From the NCBI RefSeq assembly GCF_004348455.1, contig NZ_SMKA01000041.1, forward strand, positions 1 to 43,042: a stretch of DNA of 43,042 bases. The letters run 5' to 3'. Positions 23,776 through 32,544 of this stretch are shown piece after piece. The DNA is from Kribbella albertanoniae (lineage in GTDB: Bacteria; Actinomycetota; Actinomycetes; Propionibacteriales; Kribbellaceae). Each line of letters opens with the position of its first letter. Position 1 is the first letter of the stretch. The notes under the pieces were generated by a model. The model ran no database searches. It was not told the origin of the DNA and saw only the letters and a program-made list of their open reading frames with translations. The position numbers and the translations under genes were made by a program.

Positions 23776-24606
23776 CTATCTGCCGCAGACGCCGACGGCC
23801 TGGTACTTGGTCTCCTGCGGGAGGTGGACGAGATCGAGGGAGACTGCGACGTCCCAGGTGGTCCCGTTGTTGCCCATTCCCAAGATGATCGGGCCGAAGG
23901 CGCCGCCGCCGAGTGGTTCGGTCCCAGCGGGGCATTCGGCCTCCGCCCAATCCACGTTTGTGCGGATGTCGGAGACTGCCGATGCCGGATAGCTGAGGCC
24001 GGCAATCCCGCGGGCGCAGATCGCGAATGTTGTTGCTATGTGGGCAACGGTGTCGCTGTTGAAGTAGCGCGCGACCCACGCGTCGTAGCTGGGTGGCGGG
24101 GGCTTGGCGGCCGCGAATTCTGTGCTCGTCTTGTAGTAGGTCGTGTGCCGAAGGGTCAACTTCGCTGAATCGTGGCCGGCGCCACCTCCGACGAGCTGCT
24201 GGTCGTTGGCGCAGGCGGCATAGGTTCCGGAGGTCGCTCCAGGCGCGACCTGGTTCGGTGAGCTCACGATCGTGTAGCCGCTGAGCCCACTCACGCAGAC
24301 AGCACTGACCGTGAAGCTCGCGCCTGCCTGGCCGTGGATGATGCTGGCTGCCCAACCGGTCCCGTCATTCGTCGGGTAGCCCGACGTCATTGCGTCGATC
24401 GAATGCGTAGAGCTGTCAACGCCCCCACCGGTCACCTTGCTCCCAGCCGGGCAACTGGCCCATCCCGAGCCAGTCTTGTCCGCGCCCGCGTAGAACGGCG
24501 CCGATACCACATACGTCACCCGCCCCGACGCCGACGCACTCGCCACCTGCAGCAGGCTCCCCACCAGTACGGCAACGAGGCCGATCAGCATTCCTCGAGA
24601 TCTCAT
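23776..24606 (-). CDS. Secreted three-repeat protein of unknown function
   Basis: A 276-residue protein with a signal peptide (MLIGLVAVLVGSLLQVASASA). The mature part contains three related units built around Cys-x-x-x-x-x-(V/L)-x-G-G-G: ASCPAGSKVTGGGVDSS (about 51), AACANDQQLVGGGAGHDS (about 130) and AECPAGTEPLGGGAFGP (about 226). Each is followed about 40 residues later by another Cys (AVCVSG, AICARG, VGVCGR), suggesting one disulfide per unit. Repeats of this kind occur in secreted actinobacterial proteins of unknown role. An in-frame ATG at 24591 is an alternative start. The next gene upstream is the TetR regulator, 283 nt away, and I see no shared regulation. Confidence 0.75.
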   Translation of the reverse strand: MRSRGMLIGLVAVLVGSLLQVASASASGRVTYVVSAPFYAGADKTGSGWASCPAGSKVTGGGVDSSTHSIDAMTSGYPTNDGTGWAASIIHGQAGASFTVSAVCVSGLSGYTIVSSPNQVAPGATSGTYAACANDQQLVGGGAGHDSAKLTLRHTTYYKTSTEFAAAKPPPPSYDAWVARYFNSDTVAHIATTFAICARGIAGLSYPASAVSDIRTNVDWAEAECPAGTEPLGGGAFGPIILGMGNNGTTWDVAVSLDLVHLPQETKYQAVGVCGR

Positions 24607-24889
24607 GCCGGAGACGGTAGGCGGCGAGCATCTCCCGACGGTTTCACCGTGATTTCACCAAGCCGACGTCGTGTGTGCCTGTCTTCTGGCGGGGCTGACG
24701 AGCTGACGCTGCCAGACCGAAAAGTTCTTCGTCTCCGCCGGCTATCGAACGAACAAGGCCGGTCCGCTCGACAACGTCTGTGGAACCCTGCCGGAAAGCA
24801 ATCGCCACCGTGTAGCGAACGACCGACTCGAGGCTGCGATCCGTCAGGACGTCCGGAGGCGGTTTGGGCCGGAGCCCAGGTGCACGCCG

Positions 24890-25558
24890 TTAGGTGCTGT
24901 TGTCGGTGTTGTCGGTGTTGTCGCTGTTGACGGGAGGTGCGTGCCGCAGGGCGGCGAGTACGTAATCCACGATCGTGTACACCTCAGCCGTAGAGCTCTG
25001 CCGGTGGAGAATCAGGCGCCGCAAGAACGTCGGCCCGGTCAGTAGATCGATTGCCAGTTCGATGTCGGCGCTGTGTGGGATCTCTGCGCGTTGACGTGCT
25101 CGCTGTAGCACTTGTCGGAGCGGCTCCCTGCGCCGCTCAGATAGCTCAACGTGAAGGGTCGCGAGAGCGGGATCGCGTTCCGCCGCGTCGATGAATGCGG
25201 AGAGTAGACGAGGAAAGGGCTGAGTGCTCAGCAGGGTGTGCATGCCAATCAGCAGAGTGCCCAGATCGGATCGGAGTTCACCGGTCTCCGGCGTCGGATC
25301 CGTTTGGGAGATCCGCTCCATGGCTTCGGCAAGCAACTCGGCGCGGGCGGACCAGCGTCGGTAGACAGTCGCCTTACTGGCACCGGCCCGTGCAGCGACG
25401 GCTTCCATGGTGAATCCGCCGACACCCTCGTCGGCGAGCAGATCGAGGGCCGCGCGCAGCAGTCGATCCCGGGCAGCGGCGCCGCGCGGGATCGGAGTGC
25501 GCGGCCGGTCGGTCGGTTCGGGCACGGGCGCGGGCTCATTGGTCGGAGACAGTGGCAC
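24890..25558 (-). CDS. TetR/AcrR family transcriptional regulator
   Basis: A 222-residue regulator. A Pro-rich polar N-terminus precedes the HTH at about 30-80 (LLRAALDLLADEGVGGFTMEAVAARAGASKATVYRRW), which is textbook TetR. The ligand domain resembles the TetR_C_11-type region found in actinobacterial regulators (FPRLLSAFIDAAERDPALATLH, LLTGPTFLRRLILHR). The C-terminus ends in the repeat NSDNTDNTDNST, encoded by three 9-bp units at 24899-24925. The GTG start at 25558 lies just downstream of a perfect palindrome. It is divergent from a FAD monooxygenase that it may control. Confidence 0.9.
   Translation of the reverse strand: MPLSPTNEPAPVPEPTDRPRTPIPRGAAARDRLLRAALDLLADEGVGGFTMEAVAARAGASKATVYRRWSARAELLAEAMERISQTDPTPETGELRSDLGTLLIGMHTLLSTQPFPRLLSAFIDAAERDPALATLHVELSERRREPLRQVLQRARQRAEIPHSADIELAIDLLTGPTFLRRLILHRQSSTAEVYTIVDYVLAALRHAPPVNSDNTDNTDNST
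24899..24925. repeat. 9-bp tandem repeat at the 3' end of the TetR gene
   Basis: Three units (GTTGTCGGT twice, then GTTGTCGCT) encode the Asn-Asp/Ser-Thr tail of the regulator on the minus strand. Such a repeat could change copy number in frame. Confidence 0.7.
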
Positions 25559-25884
25559 GATCGAAACGGTAGTGTACCGTTAGCCTTATCGCAAGCCGCT
25601 GACCGACCAGGGGGGCGAGTCGGCTGCGTTGGCCTGCTCGAACGGGTCGTCAGCGGCGATCATCTCGAACCTGTGCTCGATCAACGCCGTGGGTGATTGT
25701 CACACCGCCTGCACGAGATACCTGTTGCCCCCCAAACACAAAGACGCCGCCCGTCGAGATGTCGCCGAAAGTACTCCCGGTGCGCGGGCAACAACTCATC
25801 CATCAAATCAAGCGGCCGAACATGGCATAAATCGCAGCCAGCGGATTTATCAAAGCCTAGAAAATACAATTGGAGGAAAGAGAG
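25559..25884. other. Divergent intergenic region and AT-rich leader of the monooxygenase
   Basis: It contains the TetR palindrome next to the regulator. From about 25700 to 25884 the composition falls to roughly half AT, unusual for this genome. No coding sequence is convincing; a 62-codon minus-strand ORF with several Cys has no proper start. GGAGG at 25872-25876 serves the monooxygenase. Confidence 0.5.
25565..25581. promoter_or_regulatory. TetR operator: AACGGTA-GTG-TACCGTT palindrome
   Basis: A perfect inverted repeat with 7-bp arms and a 3-bp centre, 7 bp upstream of the TetR start. It covers TACACT on the minus strand and TAGTGT on the plus strand, both acceptable -10 boxes, so binding could shut both divergent promoters. 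Confidence 0.65.
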
Positions 25885-27396
25885 ATGCGAGAGATACGGA
25901 CACAGGTCGTCGTCGCGGGTGCCGGTCCGGTCGGCCTCTGGCTGGCAGGGGAGCTGCGGGTGGGAGGTGTCGACGTCCTGCTGATCGACCAGGCCTCGCA
26001 GCGCACGGACGATCGCCGGGCCGGCTCACTGCAGAGCCGGACCCTGGAGGTCTTCGACCAGCGCGGGTATCTGGAGCCGATGCTCGCCGCCGGATCGCCG
26101 GGTCAGTACGCTCACTACAGCGGAATCGTGCTGTCGCTCGAAGATTTCGACGTTCCCTACCGTTATGCGCTGCAACTGTTCCAGGATCGCGTCGAACGGC
26201 TGCTCGAGAAGCGTGTGACGCAGCTAGGCGTCAGGCCGACGTGGGGCACGGCGGTCATCGGTCTCAGCCAGGACGCCGACGAGGTGGTGGTGCGTGCGCA
26301 GACCGCCGAGGGCGAGGTGCTGATCCACGCCGACTACGTCGTCGGGTGCGATGGAGGGCACAGCGCCGTGCGCAAGCTCGCCGGTATCGGCTTCTCCGGA
26401 ACCGACCCCACACTCTCGGCTATCGCCGCCGATCCGGTGGTGATGGACGATCCACCGGTCATCGAGGGATTTCCCTTTGACCGTCCTGGCACGAACGGCC
26501 ACTACACGATACTGCTGGCCGCAGAGGGCTGGTATCGCGTGGGCGTCGTGGAATACGACCCGTCGCTGGCAGAGCGTGAGCCTTCCGCCGACGAGTTGCG
26601 GGCGGCCATGCGTCGGGTGATCGGCAGTGACTTCGGGCTGCACGACACTGACCGGGTCAAGCTGTTCGGGGACACGACGCGGCAGGCGGACAGGTATCGG
26701 GATGGGCGGGTGTTGCTCGCAGGTGATGCCGCCCACGTGCACTTCCCCGCCGGCGGACAAGGTCTGAACACGGGAGTGCAGGACGCGGCGAACCTCGGTT
26801 GGAAGCTGGCCGCGGTGGTACGTGGCGATGCCACCGCGGACCTTCTCGACACCTACCACACCGAACGACACTTCGCTGGCGAGATCGTCCAGAAGAACAC
26901 TCGCGCCCAGGTCGCGCTCAACCGCCCTGACGAACACCACCGGCCGTTGCGCGAGACGATGAGGTGGCTGGCCACCGAGCCGACGGTGACGAAAGTGCTG
27001 GGCGGAATGATCTCGGCGCTCGCTCTGCGCTACCCGTCCGAGGCGGGTGGGATGGCCGGCATGCGTCTGCCGGATGTTCACGTACGCACCACCGACGGTG
27101 ATGTCCGGCTGTTCGAGCTGCTGCGCCGTGGGCGCCCACTGCTGGTTGTCCTCACCGACGGCATGGACCTCTCCGACGTGGCCGAGGGCTGGGCTGGTCG
27201 AATCGATCTGGTCACCGGCACCGCTACCGTTCCGGAATGGACGCTTCCGCAGGGGGAGCGGATCGCCGTACCAGAGGTCATGCTGGTGCGTCCGGACGGT
27301 TACGTGGGCTGGAGCAGCACCGCTGGCATCGATGGCCTTGTCGAGGCGCTCGGCACCTGGTGTGGCCCCGTTCGCGAGGCGTCTCAACAGCGATAA
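25885..27396 (+). CDS. FAD-dependent aromatic monooxygenase (PHBH fold, polyketide/rifampicin hydroxylase-like)
   Basis: A 503-residue flavoprotein. It has GAGPVG (12-17) for FAD binding, the DG motif VGCDGGHSAVRK (about 154-164) and the GD motif LLAGDAAHVHFPAGGQGLNTG (about 277-297). A C-terminal thioredoxin-like domain (about 395-500) is typical of the subfamily that hydroxylates polyketides, tetracyclines or rifamycins using NAD(P)H and O2. The thioredoxin-like domain lacks a CxxC, as usual. Substrate is unknown. Neighbouring TetR control suggests an inducible detoxification or resistance role, which is inference. I chose ATG 25885 (GGAGGAAAGAGAG upstream) over an in-frame TTG at 25870. 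Confidence 0.9.
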   Translation: MREIRTQVVVAGAGPVGLWLAGELRVGGVDVLLIDQASQRTDDRRAGSLQSRTLEVFDQRGYLEPMLAAGSPGQYAHYSGIVLSLEDFDVPYRYALQLFQDRVERLLEKRVTQLGVRPTWGTAVIGLSQDADEVVVRAQTAEGEVLIHADYVVGCDGGHSAVRKLAGIGFSGTDPTLSAIAADPVVMDDPPVIEGFPFDRPGTNGHYTILLAAEGWYRVGVVEYDPSLAEREPSADELRAAMRRVIGSDFGLHDTDRVKLFGDTTRQADRYRDGRVLLAGDAAHVHFPAGGQGLNTGVQDAANLGWKLAAVVRGDATADLLDTYHTERHFAGEIVQKNTRAQVALNRPDEHHRPLRETMRWLATEPTVTKVLGGMISALALRYPSEAGGMAGMRLPDVHVRTTDGDVRLFELLRRGRPLLVVLTDGMDLSDVAEGWAGRIDLVTGTATVPEWTLPQGERIAVPEVMLVRPDGYVGWSSTAGIDGLVEALGTWCGPVREASQQR

Positions 27397-27453
27397 CTCG
27401 TTGACGCGGGAGAAGAAATCTCACGTGAGAAGAAACCTCCTGCGTCGAACGGC

Positions 27454-27487
27454 GAAGACCCCCTCCCGGCTGCGGAAGGGGGTCTTC
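27454..27487. terminator. Bidirectional terminator between monooxygenase and ABC operon
   Basis: GAAGACCCCCT (27454-27464) pairs with AGGGGGTCTTC (27477-27487), an 11-bp perfect stem with a 12-nt loop. It separates the two convergent transcription units. A perfect 12-bp palindrome TCTCACGTGAGA lies just upstream at about 27419-27430. Confidence 0.7.
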
Positions 27488-27494
27488 AGTCGTT

Positions 27495-28367
27495 CTAGGA
27501 CCGTCCGGCGACGGAGGCGTCGCCTTCGTCGAGTGTTAGGGGCGGCGGGGCACCGGTGATCTTGCGGCGGCGCCGCGAGCGGCCTTCGAGGTAGCGGGCC
27601 AGGACCGACAGCAGTGAGCACAGGCCGATGTAGACGATCGCGGTGACGATGTACGTCGGGATGTACGGGAACCCGTAGGTCAACCGGCCACCCATCTGCT
27701 TGGCGACGTACAGCAACTCGGCGTAGGTGATGATGAACCCGAGCGCGGTGTCCTTCAGCAGCACGACCATCTGGGACACGATCGCCGGCAGCATCGCGCT
27801 GATCGCCTGTGGCAGCAGAACGAGGCGGACGACCTGGTTCTTGCGCAGACCGATCGCGTACGCCGCTTCCCGCTGACCCTTCGGTACGGCGGCGATCCCG
27901 GCCCGGAAGATCTCGGCCAGCACCGATCCGTTGTACAGCGTCAGGCCGAAGACAACTGCCGAGAACGGGGTCAGTCCCCAGTGGAACTGGATGTTCGCGT
28001 AGTAGAAGAAGAACATCAGGATCAGCAGCGGGATCGCCCGGAACAGCTCGACGACGTACGTCGCCGGGACCCGGACCCACTTGTGGTCACTGATCCGTGC
28101 CGCGGCGAAGACGGCACCGAACAGCAGTGCCAGTACGGCGGCCAGCCCGGCCGCGCGCAGCGTGTTCAGCAGGCCGGTGAGCAGCTGCTCCTGGATGGCG
28201 GAGTACTGGAACTGCCGCCACAGCCGGCCCTCGAACTGACCGTGGGTGTACAGCCGGTTGATCAGCCAGGCGGCGGCGCCGGCGACGGCGAGCACCACCA
28301 GGAGGTTGGAGACCCGGTTCCGGACCTTGCCCCGGGGACCGGGGACTTCGTACAGCACCGTGCTCAT
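27495..28367 (-). CDS. Glutamate-type ABC transporter permease (GluD-like)
   Basis: About 290 residues with five or more hydrophobic segments. It contains the HisMQ-type EAA loop (REAAYAIGLRKNQVVRLVLLPQA), which contacts the ATPase. The sequence FRAIPLLILMFFFYYANIQ and LKDTALGFIITYAELLYVAKQM follow the polar amino-acid permease pattern. The ATG at 28367 overlaps the stop of the other permease gene (TGATG), implying coupled synthesis of the heterodimer. It is the last gene of the operon. The C-terminal basic tail is cytoplasmic. Confidence 0.92.
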   Translation of the reverse strand: MSTVLYEVPGPRGKVRNRVSNLLVVLAVAGAAAWLINRLYTHGQFEGRLWRQFQYSAIQEQLLTGLLNTLRAAGLAAVLALLFGAVFAAARISDHKWVRVPATYVVELFRAIPLLILMFFFYYANIQFHWGLTPFSAVVFGLTLYNGSVLAEIFRAGIAAVPKGQREAAYAIGLRKNQVVRLVLLPQAISAMLPAIVSQMVVLLKDTALGFIITYAELLYVAKQMGGRLTYGFPYIPTYIVTAIVYIGLCSLLSVLARYLEGRSRRRRKITGAPPPLTLDEGDASVAGRS

Positions 28368-29014
28368 CAGGCCACCGCCGTCCGTCGTTCGGCCCACCGC
28401 TGCAGGAACATCAGCGGGACGATCAGAATCAGGAAGCCGATCGTGATCCAGATCAGCGTGAGCAGCTGGTTCTCACCGCGCTCGGACATCGAGAACGGAA
28501 TCGCACCGGCCTCGGCCAGCGAGAAGCCGGCCGCGATCGTGGTGTTCTTCAGCAGCGCGATGAACACACTGGACAGCGGCGGCACGATCGCCCGGAACGC
28601 CTGCGGCAGCACGATCAGCGTCAGGACCTGGAAGAACGTCATACCGACCGCTCTGGCGGCCTCGGACTGGCCGGGGGAGACCGTGTTCACTCCGGACCGG
28701 ACCACCTCGCAGACGAATGCCGAGGTGTAGATCGTCAACGCCCCGACACCCGCCCAGTACGGCGACGGCAGCGCCAGGTCCATCTTGGCCGCGCCGAAGA
28801 ACAGGAAGGCGAAGACCAGCGTCAGTGGGGTGTTCCGCAGCGTGTTCACGTAGCCGGTGCCGACACCGCGCAGCGCCGGAATCGGGGAAACCCGGAACGC
28901 GGCCAGGATGGTGCCGAGCACCAAACTGAGCACGGCGGAGACCAGGAACAACCTGATCGTCAGCCAGAATCCGTCCCGGAACAGATCCCAGTTGTCGGTG
29001 AGAACCGAGAGCAT
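28367..29014 (-). CDS. Glutamate-type ABC transporter permease (GluC-like)
   Basis: A 215-residue membrane protein of the HisM/GlnP class. It shows NTLRNTPLTLVFAFLFFG, then the EAA motif region SEAARAVGMTFFQVLTLIVLPQAFRAIVPPLSSVFIALLKNTTIA. It is the partner of the downstream permease. A strong hairpin in the gap upstream, between it and the binding-protein gene, may keep permease levels below those of the binding protein. Confidence 0.93.
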   Translation of the reverse strand: MLSVLTDNWDLFRDGFWLTIRLFLVSAVLSLVLGTILAAFRVSPIPALRGVGTGYVNTLRNTPLTLVFAFLFFGAAKMDLALPSPYWAGVGALTIYTSAFVCEVVRSGVNTVSPGQSEAARAVGMTFFQVLTLIVLPQAFRAIVPPLSSVFIALLKNTTIAAGFSLAEAGAIPFSMSERGENQLLTLIWITIGFLILIVPLMFLQRWAERRTAVA

Positions 29015-29047
29015 CGCGACCTTCCTCGTACTAAGCCTCGTACAGAG

Positions 29048-29083
29048 CCCGGCCGCGGCATCGGTGAGGACGCCGCGGCCGGG
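29048..29083 (-). terminator. Intercistronic hairpin between binding-protein and permease genes
   Basis: CCCGGCCGCGGC and GCCGCGGCCGGG form a perfect 12-bp stem with a 12-nt loop in the 76-nt gap. No U tract follows on the minus strand. Attenuation or 3'-end protection of the binding-protein message is the usual role of such hairpins; this is inference. Confidence 0.6.
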
Positions 29084-29090
29084 GGGTGGA

Positions 29091-30011
29091 TCAGTACTTC
29101 TCGAGTGCCGGCGGGGTGCCCGGGGAGCCGGACTTGCCGAGCGTCTCGTCGTAGATGGCCTTCCAGGTGCCGTCGGTCGCGGACTTCTCCAGGATGGTGT
29201 TCACCTGGTCGCGCAGCGCCTTGTCGTCCTTGGGCAGGCCGATGCCGTACTTCTCGGTGCTGAACGGCTTGCCGACCACGCGGAGCTGGTCGGGTGCGGT
29301 GGCCGCGTAGCCCTTGAGGATCGCGTCGTCGGTGGTGACGGCGTCGACCTTCTTGTCGAGCAGCTGGGAGACGCACTCGGAGTAGGTCTTGAACTCGGAG
29401 ATGTTGCTGGCTTCGGTGAGCTGCTCGTCCTTGACCCGCTGGATCGGGGTCGAGCCGGTCGCGGAGCAGACCTTCTTGCCCTTGAGGGCGGTCTTGCCGG
29501 CGTCCATCGAGGTGTCGGCCTTGTTGACCAGGAGGTCCTGGCCGGCGACGAAGTACGGGCCGGCGAAGGAGACCAGCGCCTTGCGCTTGTCGGTGATCGA
29601 GTAGGTGCCGACGTAGTAGTCGATCTCACCGCCGCCGATGGCCGTCTCGCGGTTCGCGGACGGGATCTCCTTGTACTCGATCTTGTCCGGGTCGAAGCCC
29701 AGGTTCGCCGAGACCATCCGGGCGACCTCGATGTCGAAGCCGCAGCGCTTGCCGTCGGCATCCTTGTAGCCGAGGTTCGGCTGGTCGGCCTTGACGCCGA
29801 CGATCAGGTTGCCGCGGGTCTTGATCTTGGCGAACGCCGGGCTGCCGGCCACGTCCACACCGGACGCGGTCTCGAACTTGTGCGGGGTGCCGCAGGAGTC
29901 GGACGCGGCGTTGCCGCCCCCTCCGGCCGCAGGCTCTTCCTTACCGCAGGCAGTCGCAGTCAGCGCGAGCGCCGCGACGCCGAGTCCGGCGACGAGGTGA
30001 CGCATTCTCAT
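29091..30011 (-). CDS. Glutamate-type ABC transporter substrate-binding lipoprotein (GluB-like)
   Basis: A 306-residue SBP_bac_3 protein. The lipoprotein signal MRHLVAGLGVAALALTATAC places the lipidated Cys at residue 22. The mature domain has GVKADQPNLGYKD, GFDIEVARMVSANLG, ETAIGGGEIDYYVGTYSIT and YGIGLPKDDKALRDQVN, the family-3 binding-protein order, with the Asp and Arg that clamp an amino acid. It resembles corynebacterial GluB. An in-frame ATG at 30005 is an alternative start. It lies between the ATPase and permease genes. Confidence 0.93.
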   Translation of the reverse strand: MRMRHLVAGLGVAALALTATACGKEEPAAGGGGNAASDSCGTPHKFETASGVDVAGSPAFAKIKTRGNLIVGVKADQPNLGYKDADGKRCGFDIEVARMVSANLGFDPDKIEYKEIPSANRETAIGGGEIDYYVGTYSITDKRKALVSFAGPYFVAGQDLLVNKADTSMDAGKTALKGKKVCSATGSTPIQRVKDEQLTEASNISEFKTYSECVSQLLDKKVDAVTTDDAILKGYAATAPDQLRVVGKPFSTEKYGIGLPKDDKALRDQVNTILEKSATDGTWKAIYDETLGKSGSPGTPPALEKY

Positions 30012-30062
30012 TTCAGGTTCCCCTTTGATGTGTGATTGCTGGGTACGGCCGCGGGCGGAGGC

Positions 30063-30824
30063 TCAGTGCTTCAGGATCTTGCCGAGGAAGTCCTGGGCGC
30101 GCCGGGAGGTCGGGCTGGTGAAGAACGTCTCCGGGTCGGCCTGCTCGACGATCTCGCCGTCGGCCATGAACACCACCCGGTTCGCCGCGCTCCGCGCGAA
30201 CCCCATCTCGTGGGTGACCACGACCATCGTCATCTGCTGCTTGGCGAGGTCGATCATCACCTCCAGGACCTCCTGGATCATCTCCGGGTCGAGCGCCGAG
30301 GTGGGCTCGTCGAAGAGGATGACCTTGGGGTCCATCGCCAGCGCGCGGGCGATGGCGACACGCTGCTGCTGGCCGCCGGACAGCTGCGCCGGGTACTTCG
30401 ACGCCTGGCTGGCCACCCCCACTCGTTCCAGCAGTTCCATGGCCCGCTGCTCGGCCTTCTTCGGGTCCATCTTGCGGACCTTCAGCGGGCCGAGGGTGAC
30501 GTTCTGCAGGATCGTCTTGTGCGCGAACAGGTTGAACGACTGGAACACCATGCCGACGTCGGCCCGCAGCGTGGCCAGGGTCTTGCCCTCGCTCGGCAGC
30601 GGCTGGCCGTCCAGCTCGATGGTGCCCGAGTCGATCGTCTCGAGCCGGTTGATCGCGCGGCAGAGCGTCGACTTGCCGGACCCGGACGGGCCGATCACCA
30701 CGACGACCTCGCCCTTGGCGATGGACAGGTTGATGTCCTTCAGGACGTGCAGTTCGCCGAAATGTTTGTTGACGCCGGTCAGGGCCACCAGACCCGTTTG
30801 CGTCAAGGTGCCGGAATCGCTCAT
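30063..30824 (-). CDS. Glutamate-type ABC transporter ATP-binding protein (GluA-like)
   Basis: A 253-residue ATPase of the polar amino-acid uptake class. It has Walker A GPSGSGKS (45-52), Q-loop MVFQSFNLFAHKT, signature LSGGQQQR, Walker B VILFDEPTSALDP, and switch His VVVTHEMGFA. It is the first gene of a four-gene operon (ATPase, binding protein, two permeases), the same order as gluABCD in Corynebacterium, so glutamate is the most likely substrate; glutamine or aspartate are possible. Confidence 0.95.
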   Translation of the reverse strand: MSDSGTLTQTGLVALTGVNKHFGELHVLKDINLSIAKGEVVVVIGPSGSGKSTLCRAINRLETIDSGTIELDGQPLPSEGKTLATLRADVGMVFQSFNLFAHKTILQNVTLGPLKVRKMDPKKAEQRAMELLERVGVASQASKYPAQLSGGQQQRVAIARALAMDPKVILFDEPTSALDPEMIQEVLEVMIDLAKQQMTMVVVTHEMGFARSAANRVVFMADGEIVEQADPETFFTSPTSRRAQDFLGKILKH

Positions 30825-31068
30825 GGCCAGAACCTAGCGGAGCCCGGGGGGCCGTCGCATCGCCGGTCGGTTCCGTGGTGGTAACGATCTGCAATGAACC
30901 GGCGCGTACCGTGACAGGCCCATCACCCTGCGCACGATCGTGCTCATCAGTGTCCGGAACCTGCCGCACCGCAACAACCTCCCGCAGGAAGTGCTACCGG
31001 CGACGGCGTCACCCCTCCGGTCCCCGATAGGGATTTGTCTACTTCGCGCCGTACTCTTGGTGACTGTT

Positions 31069-32544
31069 ATGCGTACTTACGAGGTCCGCACCTACGGGTG
31101 CCAGATGAATGTCCACGACTCCGAGCGGCTGCGCGGCCTGATGGAGGACGCGGGGTACGTGCGCGCGCCCGAGGGCGACCAGGCCGATGTCGTGGTCTTC
31201 AACACGTGTGCGGTCCGGGAGAACGCCGACAACAAGCTGTACGGCAACCTCGGGCACCTGGCGCCGGTCAAGGCCAAGCGGCCGGGGATGCAGATCGCCG
31301 TGGGTGGCTGCCTGGCGCAGAAGGACAAGGCGTCCATCACCAAGAAGGCTCCCTGGGTCGACGTCGTGTTCGGCACCCACAACATCGGCTCGCTGCCGGT
31401 GCTGCTGGAGCGGGCCCGGATCGCCGAGGAGTCCCAGGTGGAGATCCTGGAGTCCCTCGACGTGTTCCCGTCGACCCTTCCGACGCGGCGCGAATCGGCG
31501 TACTCGGCGTGGGTCTCGGTCAGCGTCGGCTGCAACAACACCTGCACGTTCTGCATCGTCCCCGCGCTGCGCGGCCGCGAGAAGGACCGCCGCCCGGGTG
31601 ACGTGCTCGCCGAGGTCGAGGCGCTCGTCGCCGAAGGCGTCCTCGAGGTGACCCTGCTCGGCCAGAACGTGAACTCGTACGGCGTGGAGTTCGGCGACCG
31701 TTACGCGTTCTCCAAGCTGCTGCGGGCCTGCGGGGAGATCGACGGGCTGGAGCGGGTCCGCTTCACCTCGCCGCACCCGCGCGACTTCACCGCGGACGTG
31801 ATCGAGGCGATGGCCGAGACGCCGAACGTGATGCCCTCGCTGCACATGCCGCTGCAGTCCGGTTCGGACCGGGTGCTGAAGGCGATGAAGCGTTCGTACC
31901 GGCGCGATCGGTACCTCAAGATCATCGAGGACGTGCGCGCGGCGATGCCGGAGGCGGCGATCACCACCGACATCATCGTCGGCTTCCCGGGCGAGACCGA
32001 GGAAGACTTCCAGGGCACGCTCGACGTCGTGCGCGAGGCACGCTTCGCCGGCGCCTTCACCTTCCAGTACTCCAAGCGTCCCGGTACGCCGGCCGAGTCC
32101 ATGGAGGACCAGGTCCCGCGCGCGGTCGTCCAGGAGCGGTACGAGCGGCTCGTCGCGTTGCAGGACGACATGGCCTGGGCCGAGAACAAGCTGACCCTCG
32201 GTCGTTCCCTCGAGGTCCTGGTCGCCGAAGGCGAAGGCCGCAAGGACGCCGCCACCCACCGCCTCAGCGGCCGGGCCCGCGACAACCGCCTCGTCCACTT
32301 CGCCCTCCCAGAAGGCGTCGAACCACCCCGCCCCGGCGACGTAGCTACCGTCGAGGTCACCTACGCCGCCCCGCACCACCTGGTAGCCGACACCTTCGGC
32401 TCCATCCGCCGCACCCGAGCCGGCGACGCCTGGGAACGCCTCCAGGACGCGCCCTCGTCATCAGCCCCCGGCGTCATGCTCGGCATGCCGACGCTCGGCG
32501 CCAAGCCCCTCGAACCCGCCGTTGGCGGCTGCCAAATCGGATGA
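31069..32544 (+). CDS. miaB: tRNA-2-methylthio-N6-dimethylallyladenosine synthase MiaB
   Basis: A 491-residue methylthiotransferase that modifies A37 of tRNAs already isopentenylated by MiaA, whose gene is 4.5 kb downstream. The UPF0004 domain holds Cys11, Cys47 and Cys81 for the auxiliary cluster. The radical SAM motif is C155-x3-C159-x2-C162 (CNNTCTFC). A TRAM domain follows. [21 protein letters not shown] and [10 protein letters not shown] are diagnostic. The ATG at 31069 fits family N-termini ([20 protein letters not shown]); TACTCT 11 nt upstream suggests a very short leader. The stop overlaps the next gene's ATG (ATGA). Confidence 0.95.
   Translation: MRTYEVRTYGCQMNVHDSERLRGLMEDAGYVRAPEGDQADVVVFNTCAVRENADNKLYGNLGHLAPVKAKRPGMQIAVGGCLAQKDKASITKKAPWVDVVFGTHNIGSLPVLLERARIAEESQVEILESLDVFPSTLPTRRESAYSAWVSVSVGCNNTCTFCIVPALRGREKDRRPGDVLAEVEALVAEGVLEVTLLGQNVNSYGVEFGDRYAFSKLLRACGEIDGLERVRFTSPHPRDFTADVIEAMAETPNVMPSLHMPLQSGSDRVLKAMKRSYRRDRYLKIIEDVRAAMPEAAITTDIIVGFPGETEEDFQGTLDVVREARFAGAFTFQYSKRPGTPAESMEDQVPRAVVQERYERLVALQDDMAWAENKLTLGRSLEVLVAEGEGRKDAATHRLSGRARDNRLVHFALPEGVEPPRPGDVATVEVTYAAPHHLVADTFGSIRRTRAGDAWERLQDAPSSSAPGVMLGMPTLGAKPLEPAVGGCQIG

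Noticed and set aside
25681..25869. A 62-codon minus-strand ORF with several Cys (CDLC, CRRC)
   Set aside because: Needs a TTG start without ribosome-binding site, ends without family similarity, and lies in the AT-rich leader.
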